Both the position numbers and the translations under genes were made by a program. Source: Bacteroidaceae bacterium (lineage in GTDB: Bacteria > Bacteroidota > Bacteroidia > Bacteroidales > Bacteroidaceae). Taken from it: a stretch of DNA of 44,657 nt. A model generated the notes under the pieces. That model had not been told where the DNA came from. It was given only the letters and a program-made list of their open reading frames with translations, and did no database searches. The stretch is from NCBI GenBank assembly GCA_017517925.1, contig JAFWXS010000084.1, positions 1 to 44,657 of the forward strand. Reading direction: 5' to 3'. Numbering within the stretch: position 1 is the first letter of the stretch; each line of letters starts with the position of its first letter. This document shows, piece after piece, positions 8,893 to 18,100 of the stretch.

Positions 8893-9945
8893 ATGTCTAT
8901 GAAACGTATTAACCGCCATTTTAAATCTTCAACCTTCAATTTTCAATTCGCATTATGCCTCGGAATTGCAGTGCTCTTCATCGCCAACCTCCTGTACGGC
9001 TCGGTGAAGATTCCCGCTGGCGAAGTGTTCACCATCCTCTTTGGTGGTGAGAGCACTCACGCCTCGTGGAGCTATATCATCTGGGAGTCGCGTCTGCCCC
9101 AAACACTCACCGCCCTGCTCACGGGTGCAGCGTTGGCAGCCTCGGGACTGATGCTACAGACGGCATTCAACAATCCGCTGGCAGGCCCCGACATCCTTGG
9201 TATCAACTCCGGTGCAGGGCTTGGTGCAGCCATCGTGCTGCTCCTCTTCGGGGGTATCGTGCCGGCAGGCAGCCTGCTCTTCGGCGGTTCGTTGGCTTTG
9301 GTGGCCGCTGCTTTCATAGGCGCATTGTCCGTCACCCTACTCATCCTTGTCTTCGCCTCGCGCTTGCGTAGCAACTCCATGCTGCTCATCATCGGCATGA
9401 TGGTAGGGTATGTGGTGTCATCGATCGTATCATTGCTCAACTTCTTCTCTACGGCCGAGGGTGTACAATCCTACATGATGTGGGGAATGGGCAACTTCGG
9501 CGGCGTTTCGCGTGCCCAGCTGCCCCTGTTCAGCATACTCATCCTCATAGGGCTGGCCATCGCCATCAGCCTCGTCAAGCCCCTCAATGCCCTGCTTCTG
9601 GGCGACCGCTATGCCCGCAACCTCGGCATTGACATACGCCGCATCCGCACCCTGTTGCTCCTTGCCACAGGATTACTCGTCGCCGTCACCACGGCCTACT
9701 GCGGTCCCATCAACTTCATCGGTCTGGCCGTACCTCACATTGCCCGTCTCATGCTCGGCACAGGCAACCACCGCACCCTCATGCCCGCCACACTGCTCAC
9801 TGGAGGTCTCATAGCCTTGTTATGCAACCTCATCAGCGGCCTCCCAGGCGACCAAGGTCTGCTTCCCCTCAATGCCATCACACCCATCATCGGAGCGCCC
9901 GTCATCATCTATGTCATCATGAGCCGCCGCAAAGGACTAAGCTAA
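8893..9945 (+). CDS. btuC: Cobalamin ABC transporter permease (FecCD family)
   Basis: 350 residues with about ten hydrophobic helices of the FecCD/BtuC family. Typical motifs are WESRLPQTLTALLTGAALAASG, MLQTAFNNPLAGPDILGINSG-like (the conserved N-P-L-A-x-P-x-x-L-G-x-x-x-G), LLLGDRYARNLGID and the cytoplasmic-loop region CGPINFIGLAVPHIARL that contacts the ATPase. It forms the membrane channel for corrinoids delivered by BtuF. Residues about 11-20 derive from a TCAA-rich low-complexity stretch (8924-8950). The start ATG follows the btuF stop immediately; a second ATG two codons later is equally possible. No ATPase gene follows, although BtuD is required for transport. The 3' end overlaps the convergent aminotransferase gene by nine bases. 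Confidence 0.93.
   Translation: MSMKRINRHFKSSTFNFQFALCLGIAVLFIANLLYGSVKIPAGEVFTILFGGESTHASWSYIIWESRLPQTLTALLTGAALAASGLMLQTAFNNPLAGPDILGINSGAGLGAAIVLLLFGGIVPAGSLLFGGSLALVAAAFIGALSVTLLILVFASRLRSNSMLLIIGMMVGYVVSSIVSLLNFFSTAEGVQSYMMWGMGNFGGVSRAQLPLFSILILIGLAIAISLVKPLNALLLGDRYARNLGIDIRRIRTLLLLATGLLVAVTTAYCGPINFIGLAVPHIARLMLGTGNHRTLMPATLLTGGLIALLCNLISGLPGDQGLLPLNAITPIIGAPVIIYVIMSRRKGLS
8924..8950. repeat. TCAA-rich low-complexity cassette inside the 5' end of btuC
   Basis: Consists of AATCTTCAACCTTCAATTTT followed by CAATTC, i.e. repeats of the form CTTCAA/TTTCAA. It encodes KSSTFNFQF at the N-terminus of the permease. The same kind of sequence appears in hemW (42889-42919). Confidence 0.6.
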
Positions 9946-11103
9946 AAGTGCCTTCTTCAGGCGGTACATTGCCTCAACAATCATGCTGCGCGGACTCGCG
10001 ACATTGAGTCGCATAAATCCTTCGCCCTCCTTTCCGAACATGGCACCATCATTGAGTGCCAAACGAGCCTTGTCTACAAAGAGGGCGTTCAGTTCTTGCA
10101 CCGAAAGTCCTAATTTACGACAATCAAGGAATATGAGGTACGAGGCTTGAGGGCGTATCATCCCTATCTGAGGTAATTCCGAAGCCAGAAACTGCTCCAC
10201 ATAGTCAATATTCCCCTGCACATAAGCCAACATCTGTTCGAGCCATTCAGTACCATGAGAATAAGCGGCAGCCACGCTGTTGAAGGCAAAAGCATGCCCA
10301 AGATGCAATTCACTATTGGCAAGAAAACGGTGGAAACGCTCACGCAGGGCCTCATCACTGATAATGGAATAGGACGAAGTAAGCCCTGCCATATTGAACG
10401 CCTTGCTGGGCGACATCAGCGTGATACAACACTCAGCAGCCACTTCCGACACTTTAGCGAAGGGCACATGACAAAATGGAGGCAAGGTAAGATCAGCATG
10501 TATCTCATCAGATACGACAATCACTCCCTCGCGATGACAAATCTCAGCCATACGCCTAAGTTCGTCTGAAGTCCACACCCTGCCTCCAGGATTGTGTGGA
10601 TGGCACAGGAGGAAGAGTTTACATCCACGCACATCGCGTCCAAACCGCTCGAAATCAATCTGAAACTTCCCGTCTACAAGGTCAAGAGCATTCTCACGCA
10701 GCCTACGTCCGAGGTTTTGAGGCACATGGAAATAGGGATGATAAACAGGCGGCTGCACCAATATAGTATCACCTGGCTCTGTGAAGCAATTGATGATAAG
10801 TGCAATACCCGGAACTATGCCAGGTACAAAATTGAGCCACTCGGGCTGTATGCTCCAACCATAACGGTTCTGTTGCCAAGCTACGATAGACGAAGCCCAA
10901 CGCGACGTACGCATCGTGTAACCCAATATCTCGTGCTCCAGCCGGTGGCGCAACTCATTAAGGATGAAAGGCGGAGTAGCAAAATCCATATCAGCCACCC
11001 AAAGCGGCATCAGGTCACTGCGCCCCCAAATGGCGGGCATAGCATCAATCTTCAAGGCATCGGTATCTCGACGGTCTATAAGGACATCAAAGTCGTATTG
11101 CAT
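9937..11103 (-). CDS. MalY/PatB-type PLP-dependent aminotransferase or C-S lyase
   Basis: 388 residues from the ATG at 11103 (MQYDFDVLIDRRDTDALKID). Upstream in-frame ATGs would add 22 residues without homology to the family. Fold-type I PLP enzyme of the MalY/PatB branch (cystathionine beta-lyase-like). The family opening D-x-x-x-x-R-x-x-x-x-x-K is seen, then LWVADMDFATPP, HPHNPGGRVW (168-177), SDEIHADL (198-205) and the Schiff-base lysine in SPSKAFNMAGL (Lys234). Relatives cleave cystathionine or cysteine to release pyruvate and ammonia. The precise substrate cannot be read from sequence. It is convergent with btuC and overlaps it by nine bases. A link to methionine synthesis beside B12 uptake is only suggestive. 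Confidence 0.88.
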   Translation of the reverse strand: MQYDFDVLIDRRDTDALKIDAMPAIWGRSDLMPLWVADMDFATPPFILNELRHRLEHEILGYTMRTSRWASSIVAWQQNRYGWSIQPEWLNFVPGIVPGIALIINCFTEPGDTILVQPPVYHPYFHVPQNLGRRLRENALDLVDGKFQIDFERFGRDVRGCKLFLLCHPHNPGGRVWTSDELRRMAEICHREGVIVVSDEIHADLTLPPFCHVPFAKVSEVAAECCITLMSPSKAFNMAGLTSSYSIISDEALRERFHRFLANSELHLGHAFAFNSVAAAYSHGTEWLEQMLAYVQGNIDYVEQFLASELPQIGMIRPQASYLIFLDCRKLGLSVQELNALFVDKARLALNDGAMFGKEGEGFMRLNVASPRSMIVEAMYRLKKALLA

Positions 11104-11359
11104 AATATATTTTAATATATACCATACTTTTGCATTCCAATCTCCAAGACTTTCATTAGCAAAAGACATGACATCTATTCTACCAATATGTTTTTAACGA
11201 AACTAACGTTACAGTTTTGCAAAAGTACGAAAAGTTTGATATATACCCTGCATTTCTTTCTGATTATTTACAAGCAAGCAAAACAACCACGTTTAATTAC
11301 AATCTTATAAATGACCATCGTCGTGACGCGCCGAAGGAGCAATAACAAACAAAAGCATA

Positions 11360-11390
11360 GGGGACAAACAGTTTTCACCTGTTTGTCCCC
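11360..11390 (-). terminator. Hairpin terminator after the first BspA-like gene
   Basis: A perfect 12-bp stem GGGGACAAACAG/CTGTTTGTCCCC with a 7-nt loop lies 36 bp beyond the stop at 11427. On the minus strand it is followed by TATGCTTTTGTTTGTT, a moderately U-rich tail. Confidence 0.75.
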
Positions 11391-11426
11391 ATCTTCCTGT
11401 ACATTTTCAGGTGTTATGTACAATGA

Positions 11427-13958
11427 TTACCGACCTCTGTAACGAATCTTCTCCAGCTTGTCGCAGTTCTCGAAAATATCTTTCTCTCTTCCTTTAAAGC
11501 GCTTGGGCAGAGTAACCTCAGTCAGTTCGCGGCAATCCCTGAATGCTCCAGTCCCAATTTCTTTCACGCTTTTAGGAACTGTCAAGGAACTCATGCCACA
11601 ATAACAGAAAGCCTGGCTACCAATCTTTTTCACTCCTTTAGATATCGTGGCGGAAGCAAGGTTCTTACAACCAAAGAAAGCAGAGTGTCCTATTTCTTCC
11701 ACATTTTCGGGAATAGTAATTGTCTCAAGGTTGTTACAGGCATTAAAGGCCACATCCCCAATTTTGTTCATACTTTGAGGAATAGTGACAGATACTAACC
11801 TATTGCAACTGGTAAACGCATTACTACCTATCTCAACAACTCCTTCTGGGATAATGACAGATTTCATTTTTGCTCCATAAAAAGCATATCTACCAATTCG
11901 CTCAATACCATCAGGAATAATGGTTGAAGAACAACCTTTCATCAAGGTATTGGTGGCTGTTTCTATAATGGCATTACAATTATTTCTGGAATCATATACT
12001 TCATTCGCCTCATCCACAACTATTGACACAAGAGGAAGAACACCCCCAAAAGCATATTCCCCTATCTCCGTTACGCTTGCAGGAATGGATATTGCCTTAA
12101 GCTCAGTTCCACTGAATGACCAATCCCCAATACTTGTGATTCCTTCGGGAATGACAATATCATCCATTCTGCAACCCTTAAATGCACCTCCTCCAATCTT
12201 AGTTACGCCTATTGGGAAGACTGTATTGGAGCAGCCTAACACTATAGTGCTATCCTGTGTTCGAATAATGGCATTGCAATTATTACGAGAATCGTATACA
12301 GGATTCCCTTCTGCTACAATGATTGTATTAAGATTACCTTGTTGAAAAGGCCATCTAAAAGCATCCTGTACTATCGAGGTTACGTTTTGAGGAATATAGA
12401 GTTCTGTCAGATTGTGGCATCCCTCAAAAGCGTTCCCTTCAATAGATACTACAGTCTCAGGGATACGTGTCGTGTAACATCCAGCAACCAAAGCGTTGGA
12501 CTCGGTCTTGATAATAGCATTACAGTTGTCGCGAGAGTCGAATACGGGGTTATTCTTATCGACTTCAATGGCCCTGAGGTTATAACAATAAGCGAAAGGG
12601 TTCTCTTGAGCATGGGAATAATCACGGCCTATCTTGGTCACACTTGCAGGAATAGATACGAAAGCCAAACTACGACATAAACGGAAAGCATGGTCACTAA
12701 TTGAGGTTACCCCATTCTCAATCGTTACTTTTGCAACAACCATATCCTCCCATGGACTGCTTAGTTGGCCTAGCATTTCCATATCACCCTCTCCTGATAT
12801 GATGAGGTGTCCACCATATTTCAGCGTCCAGGAGACATTCTCTCCGCAGGTTCCCTGGGCAAGAACCTGGGCGTATGGATCCTCGTGAACGTACGGATCC
12901 TCACAGCATTCCCCCTTGATACCAATTTTCTTAGGGGCTAATCGCCCCCAATCCCTTGTATAATACTTGAAGCTGAAGGCCGACAGGGTATCGGGCAATG
13001 CTACACGCAGGTAGTGATAGTCCGATGTACTCGAAGTCCACGAGGTGTGAAAATAGGTACTGCGATTACCGTCGCAGATGTCCGCTATCGGTCCTTCCGT
13101 TTTTTCCGGTGCATTGGTGCTGAAATTGCGGGCTTCCAACTTAATCTCCTTGCCGTTGGCATCGTACAAGCAGAACTCGGACAAAGCCACAAACGGATAC
13201 TGATGAATGCTCCTATTCGCCGCATATTGCGGTTCAGAATACTCCTCCAGGAAAGTAAAGTAAAGCACATTGGAAGGTTCTTCCAATGTCAAGGTAGATG
13301 AGGTATATTCGTACTGAAGCATATTATTCTTCTCGTTCACAGATGCTGTTGATAAAAGGCCATCATTTGCCGTGAGTTCTATAGGATACTCCTCATAAAA
13401 TGGATATCTACATTCGAATGTGCTAATAGCGATTTGTTTAGGAACGCATTGCCTCGAATTCCTTGTATAATACTTGAAACTGAAAGCCGAAAGGGTGTCT
13501 GGCAACTCTACACGCAGATAGTGGTAACCCGAAGCCCCCGACGACCAGGTAGAGTGAAAGTATGTACTACGGTCACCATCACAGATGTCCGCAATGGAAC
13601 CTTCAGTACTTTCCTGTGCATTGGTGCTGAAGTTGCGTGCCTCCAACTTTATCTCCTTACCATCCGCATCGTAGATTTGAAACTCGGCCAAAGCCACAAA
13701 CGGGTAACCATGCCTGTCCAATAGATATTGAGTCTCAGTGTATCCCTCCAAGAATGTGAAGTAAACCACATTAGAGGGTTCGTCCAACGTCACATCGCAA
13801 ATAAGCTCGTACTGTAACACATTGCTGTCTTCGTTCCTGACCAACTCACCCAAAGGACCGTTCTCTGCCAATAAGAAATTAATTGATTGGCCATACATGC
13901 CTGTTGCACCGCACAGCAACGCCACCACTGTCGCGAGCCATAATTTAATGTTTCTCAT
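11427..13958 (-). CDS. BspA-like leucine-rich repeat surface protein with two discoidin-like domains (paralog 1)
   Basis: 843 residues. A signal peptide (1-23, ending GATGMYGQ) is followed by two similar modules (about 30-178 and 180-350), each with VVYFTFLEGY/VLYFTFLEEY, FVALAEFQIYDADGKEIKLEA, ICDGDRSTYFH..W and YHYLRVELPDTLSAFSFKYYTR. These look like discoidin/CBM32-type carbohydrate-binding domains. From about 360 (CGENVSWTLKYGGHLIISGEGDM) to the end run BspA-type LRR_5 repeats such as VTIPQSMNKIGDVAFNACNN. Proteins of this class bind host surfaces or glycans. It is a tandem paralog of the gene at 15141-18269. No sorting domain is obvious at the C-terminus (FENCDKLEKIRYRGR). It is more AT-rich than flanking metabolic genes. 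Confidence 0.9.
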   Translation of the reverse strand: MRNIKLWLATVVALLCGATGMYGQSINFLLAENGPLGELVRNEDSNVLQYELICDVTLDEPSNVVYFTFLEGYTETQYLLDRHGYPFVALAEFQIYDADGKEIKLEARNFSTNAQESTEGSIADICDGDRSTYFHSTWSSGASGYHYLRVELPDTLSAFSFKYYTRNSRQCVPKQIAISTFECRYPFYEEYPIELTANDGLLSTASVNEKNNMLQYEYTSSTLTLEEPSNVLYFTFLEEYSEPQYAANRSIHQYPFVALSEFCLYDANGKEIKLEARNFSTNAPEKTEGPIADICDGNRSTYFHTSWTSSTSDYHYLRVALPDTLSAFSFKYYTRDWGRLAPKKIGIKGECCEDPYVHEDPYAQVLAQGTCGENVSWTLKYGGHLIISGEGDMEMLGQLSSPWEDMVVAKVTIENGVTSISDHAFRLCRSLAFVSIPASVTKIGRDYSHAQENPFAYCYNLRAIEVDKNNPVFDSRDNCNAIIKTESNALVAGCYTTRIPETVVSIEGNAFEGCHNLTELYIPQNVTSIVQDAFRWPFQQGNLNTIIVAEGNPVYDSRNNCNAIIRTQDSTIVLGCSNTVFPIGVTKIGGGAFKGCRMDDIVIPEGITSIGDWSFSGTELKAISIPASVTEIGEYAFGGVLPLVSIVVDEANEVYDSRNNCNAIIETATNTLMKGCSSTIIPDGIERIGRYAFYGAKMKSVIIPEGVVEIGSNAFTSCNRLVSVTIPQSMNKIGDVAFNACNNLETITIPENVEEIGHSAFFGCKNLASATISKGVKKIGSQAFCYCGMSSLTVPKSVKEIGTGAFRDCRELTEVTLPKRFKGREKDIFENCDKLEKIRYRGR

Positions 13959-14272
13959 TTTTGTTTTCTATAATAGGTTAATAAAGTGTTTGCCTAATAT
14001 ACCATACAAGAAAAGCGTAGAGACTTGTCATGCTCATCACAAAGTCGGTATCGCCAAACACCACGCAAAAAGATGAACCGAGAAACAAATACCCCACGCT
14101 GTCGTATATACCGTATAAGGTACAGCAAGGCTGTACGTGGGATATACAAACAGAATGAGCGTCGCATTGTTTCTACCCTTTTTGCTGAAATTTTGGCGAT
14201 TTCGATATGTGGGTAAAAGCAAGAAACGCATTCTTGACCCAAGGATTTCTCCCCTCAGGCGTTGCAAAAGTA
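13959..14272 (-). promoter_or_regulatory. Long conserved 5' leader of BspA paralog 1, with -7 box
   Basis: TACTTTTG on the minus strand (14265-14272) matches the -7 box. A clear TTTG at -33 is not seen. From that box to about 13988 the sequence is nearly identical to the leader of paralog 2 (I count about 11 differences in roughly 283 bases). Similarity stops at the -7 box. The leader can form a hairpin CAAGAA/TTCTTG closed by GGGT/ACCC (14211-14240) and another GTACAG/CTGTAC (about 14120-14136). In paralog 2 one base change in the latter converts an A-U to a G-U pair. It may be a structured 5' UTR. Confidence 0.6.
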
Positions 14273-15066
14273 TAAAATAATTAGGAATTAGGAGTTATGA
14301 ATTAGGAATTATTTTCCTACACCCTCAAAATCTCTCTTACCTCTTATTTCGCAACCTTGCAAACAATGCGAACGCCTAGAGATATTCGTTTCTCGGATGC
14401 AAAGGTAAACACGCCTTGTGTATTCATCCCTACAAAGACATTTGCACCTCGGACATCCATATAAGACAAATGTTACAAAACAAGTTGACTGGCTGACCTT
14501 ATCCGGCGTAACCTATTGATACATTGCTCATAAGCAAGGACAGCCTATGCTGACCGAAGTTGACCTTCCCTTCCAAATCGACATCGGGTTCGCAAGTGAA
14601 ACGTGCGACATCAGTTTTATCCATGCCTACATATTGTTTTTATTATCAGCAGATTGAATGAAACGCAACACCCTCTATTTCTCGTAGTTATCTCAACATC
14701 CTTCCACGATTTCTATTTATTGACGGCGACCATTCGCGTGGATGGTCGTGACCATACGCGCGTTTGATGTCGACCACTTGCGCACATGGTCGACATCAAG
14801 AACAGAAAAACTTTAGAAAAAATAGAGAAAACGGGGATGGAAGTAGGGGGCTATCTCTGAACAATCAGATCAAAGATCCTGGATACGCGTAAATGGCAGA
14901 TGACACCCGCCTGGACAAAAAAAGGAAGACACAGCAACAAGAGCAACCTCAGCCAGCAGGGGTTGGCCTTGTTAAGCACCAGATTGACAACCACATATAG
15001 GCAACAAGGTCAGCTGGGCAACCTATTGGGGGAAAGTACTTTTTTTACCGTCAGAAGTTATTAAAA
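14273..15066. other. Repeat-rich intergenic DNA, about 800 bp, no gene seen
   Basis: Contents are a simple ATTAGGAATTAGGAGTTATG-type repeat at 14279-14311, a three-unit 22-bp array at 14728-14793, and several GTTGAC/GTCAAC motifs (for example about 14483 and 14567). A minus-strand TACCTTTG-like box (about 14391-14415) could be a promoter remnant. Open frames here lack family resemblance, so I see no credible gene. Confidence 0.5.
14728..14793. repeat. Three tandem imperfect 22-bp units
   Basis: Units start at 14728, 14750 and 14772. Each begins GACCA and contains a CGCG/GCGC centre: GACCATTCGCGTGGATGG, GACCATACGCGCGTTTGATG, GACCACTTGCGCACATGG. GACCAT and ATGGTC make each unit partly palindromic. 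Confidence 0.7.
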
Positions 15067-15111
15067 GTGTACATTCTACATTTCGTTTGCATAGAAACAT
15101 AGAATGTACAC
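15067..15111 (-). terminator. Hairpin terminator after the second BspA-like gene
   Basis: A perfect 12-bp stem GTGTACATTCTA/TAGAATGTACAC (15067-15078 with 15100-15111) encloses a 21-nt loop that can pair further (TTTC/GAAA). On the minus strand TTTTAATAAC follows. It lies 30 bp after the stop at 15141. Confidence 0.75.
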
Positions 15112-15140
15112 CCTTATACAGATTCTTCTATGAGCACTCC

Positions 15141-18100
15141 CTATTTCCTTACAGGGCGCACGCTCCTGCCCCAATAGCGATGGTCGCGTGACACATATTG
15201 ATGTGCCATTCCATTCCTGTTGAAGTCGATGAAGTTGGCCCAATCAATGTTGTTGAACCAGAAGAGTGAACCAGTCCAGAAATTACCATTATCCACGTAT
15301 GCCTGCCGTTTTCCCATCATGAGACCGCTCGCAGGGAAGAAGATGTGATTGCCATTGGGGCCAGTGCATATACACCCTGCCACATTGGAACTTTCATAAT
15401 TATCGGTCCATTCCCATGTACAATGTTTATATAGTTCTTCTGCCTGTTCGCATGTAGGCATCATCCATTTCTTGCCCCACAGCATGGTGGCAGCATCGTA
15501 CTTAGTTCCCGATAGGCATGAATTGTTCTTAGTGTCGAAGAGTTCATACTTCTGGTCAAAATATGTATTTAGACTATATTCATCCTTGACGTTTGTTTCT
15601 CCCCAAGCAAAGAAACAACCAGTCTCATGGGGTTTTCGGGCACCGATATTGCATGTAGCCCACTTTGTTCCGCTTGGAAGACCCAAGTCCACATACGCCT
15701 TGAAGGATTTTATCCGCTTGGCCTGCTTAGTCTGCTTGGCTTGTTTTTCCAGCTTTGCTGATGCAATATTCTTGTAATTGATAGTTTTCAGTTTGTCACA
15801 GTTCGCAAACAGATCTTTTTCTCTTCCCTTAAAGCACTTGGGAAGAGTAACTTCAGTCAGTTCACGGCAATACTCAAAAGCTTCATTGCCAATCTCTGTC
15901 ACGTTCTTGGGAATGATGATGGAAGTCAGCTCGCCGCAAAAACTAAAGGCTCCGTTTCCAATTCTTGTCACACTGCCCGGAATGGTGATGGAGGTCATGT
16001 TGCCGCAATCGGCAAAAGCATTATCACCAATCTCAGATACACTTTCGGGAATAATGACAGTTTCCAATCCGTCAACATTATTGAAAGCATAATCTCCTAT
16101 CTTGGTTATGCCATCGGGAATGGTTGTTGATGAACAGCCTTTTACTAACGTGTTTGTTGCCGTTTCAATGATTGCATTGCAGCCGTTACGCGAGTCGTAC
16201 ACTTCGTTATCTTCATCAACTTCGATGGAGGTCAATTGTGGGCAGTAATAAAAAGCATTAGTGCCAATCGCCTTTACACTTTTAGGAATAGAAACCGAAG
16301 AAAAATACCTGTTAAATGCAAATGCATTTTGTCCTATAGAAGTAACACCTTCAGGAATTACGATGGAAGCCAATTGGGAAGTCCTGAAAGCTTCGTCTCC
16401 AATCTTTTTCACACTGGCGGGAATGACAGTGCCGGCACATCCGAGCACGAGAGTATTGCTTCGTGTTTGAATGACGGCGTTACAATTGTCGCGAGAGTCA
16501 TACACGGGATTTCCCTTGTCGACCACAATTGTTGAAAGGCCGCAGAACGAGAATGCATTCTTCTCGATTGTAGTTACACTTTTAGGTATATAGATTGACT
16601 CCAGTTCGCGACATCCATCAAAAGCGTACTCCTCAATAGTGACAACGGTTGTCGGGATACGTGTCGCCTTACATCCTACAACCAAAGCGTTGGCCCCAGT
16701 TCTGATGATGGCATTACAGTTGTCGCGGGAGTCGAACACCGGATTGTTCTTGTCGACCTCGACACCTTTGAGGTTGTTACAGCCTGAGAATGGGTTTGAG
16801 TAGGAATTACGTCCGATTCTCGTCACGCTTGCAGAGATAGAGGCAAATGCCAAAGAACGGCAATAATTGAAAGCACGGTCACTAATCGAAGTAACCCCAT
16901 CCTCAATCGTCACTTTTGCAACAGCCATATCCTCCCATGGACTATTATAGCCGGTTGTTTCCATATCACCCTCTCCTGAGATGATGAGGTGTCCACCATA
17001 CTTCAGCGTCCAAGACACATTCTCACCACAGGTGCCTTGTGCAAGAACTTGGGCGTATGGGTCCTCGTGAATATATGGATCTTCACAGTATTCCCCTTTG
17101 ATACCGATTTTCTTAGGAACACATCGCGCCCAATCTCTTGTGTAATACTTGAAACTGAAGGCCGATAGGGTGTCGGGCAATGCTACACGTAGGTAATGAT
17201 AATCCGATGTGCTCGAAGTCCACGAGGTGTGGAAGTATGTACGAAAGTCACCATCGCAAACATCCGCTATCGGCCCTTCCGTCTTTTCCGGCGCATTGGT
17301 GCTGAAATTGCACGCCTCCAACGCTATCTCCTTGCCGTTAGCATCATAGAGTTGAAACTCAGACAAAGCCATAAACGGATACTGCTGACTTCGCTCATTT
17401 GTCACATGTTGCGGATCGGTATATCCCTCCAAGAACGTGAAGTAAAGCACATTGGAGGGCTCCTCTAAAGTAAGGATGGATGAGGTGTATCCGTGCTGAG
17501 GGAAGTAACATCCTTCGTTTATAAATAATGTATCCAAAAGGCCATCGGCTTCCGTTAGCTCTATAGGATAGTCTTCGTGAAGCGAATATTTGCGTTCATA
17601 TCCGCTGACACCAATCTTCTTAGGAATGCATCGCCCCCAATCCCTTGTGTAGTACTTGAAGCTGAAAGCTGACAAGGCTTTGGGCAACTCTACACGCAGA
17701 TAGTGGTAGTCCGAAGCCCCCGATGACCAGGTAGAGTGAAAATAGGTACTACGGTCACCATCGCAGATGTCCGCAACGGGACCTTCAGAACTTTCCTGTG
17801 CATTGGTGCTGAAGTTATGCGCCTCTAATTTTATCTCCTCGCCGTTGGCATCGTAAATTTGAAACTCTGCCAAAGCAACAAACGGGTAACCGTTACTATC
17901 CAACAGGTACTGGGTACGGGTATATCCTTCCAAGAATGTGAAGTAAAGCACATTGGTAGGTTCTTTCAGTGTAATGACATTCGAAGTGTATTCATACTGC
18001 CGGACATTGTTCTTTTCGTTCACAACCAACTCACCCAAAGGACCGTCCTCAGCCCAGATCATGACAGAAGACAGATCGTCAAGCACAGCCATCATAGTTG

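Noticed and set aside
13994..14242. 82-codon minus-strand frame in the BspA leader, matched by 18361-18609
   Set aside because: Conserved only because the DNA leader is conserved. The copies differ by six amino-acid replacements among about eleven base changes, which is not a coding pattern. Cysteine/arginine-rich composition with no family resemblance.
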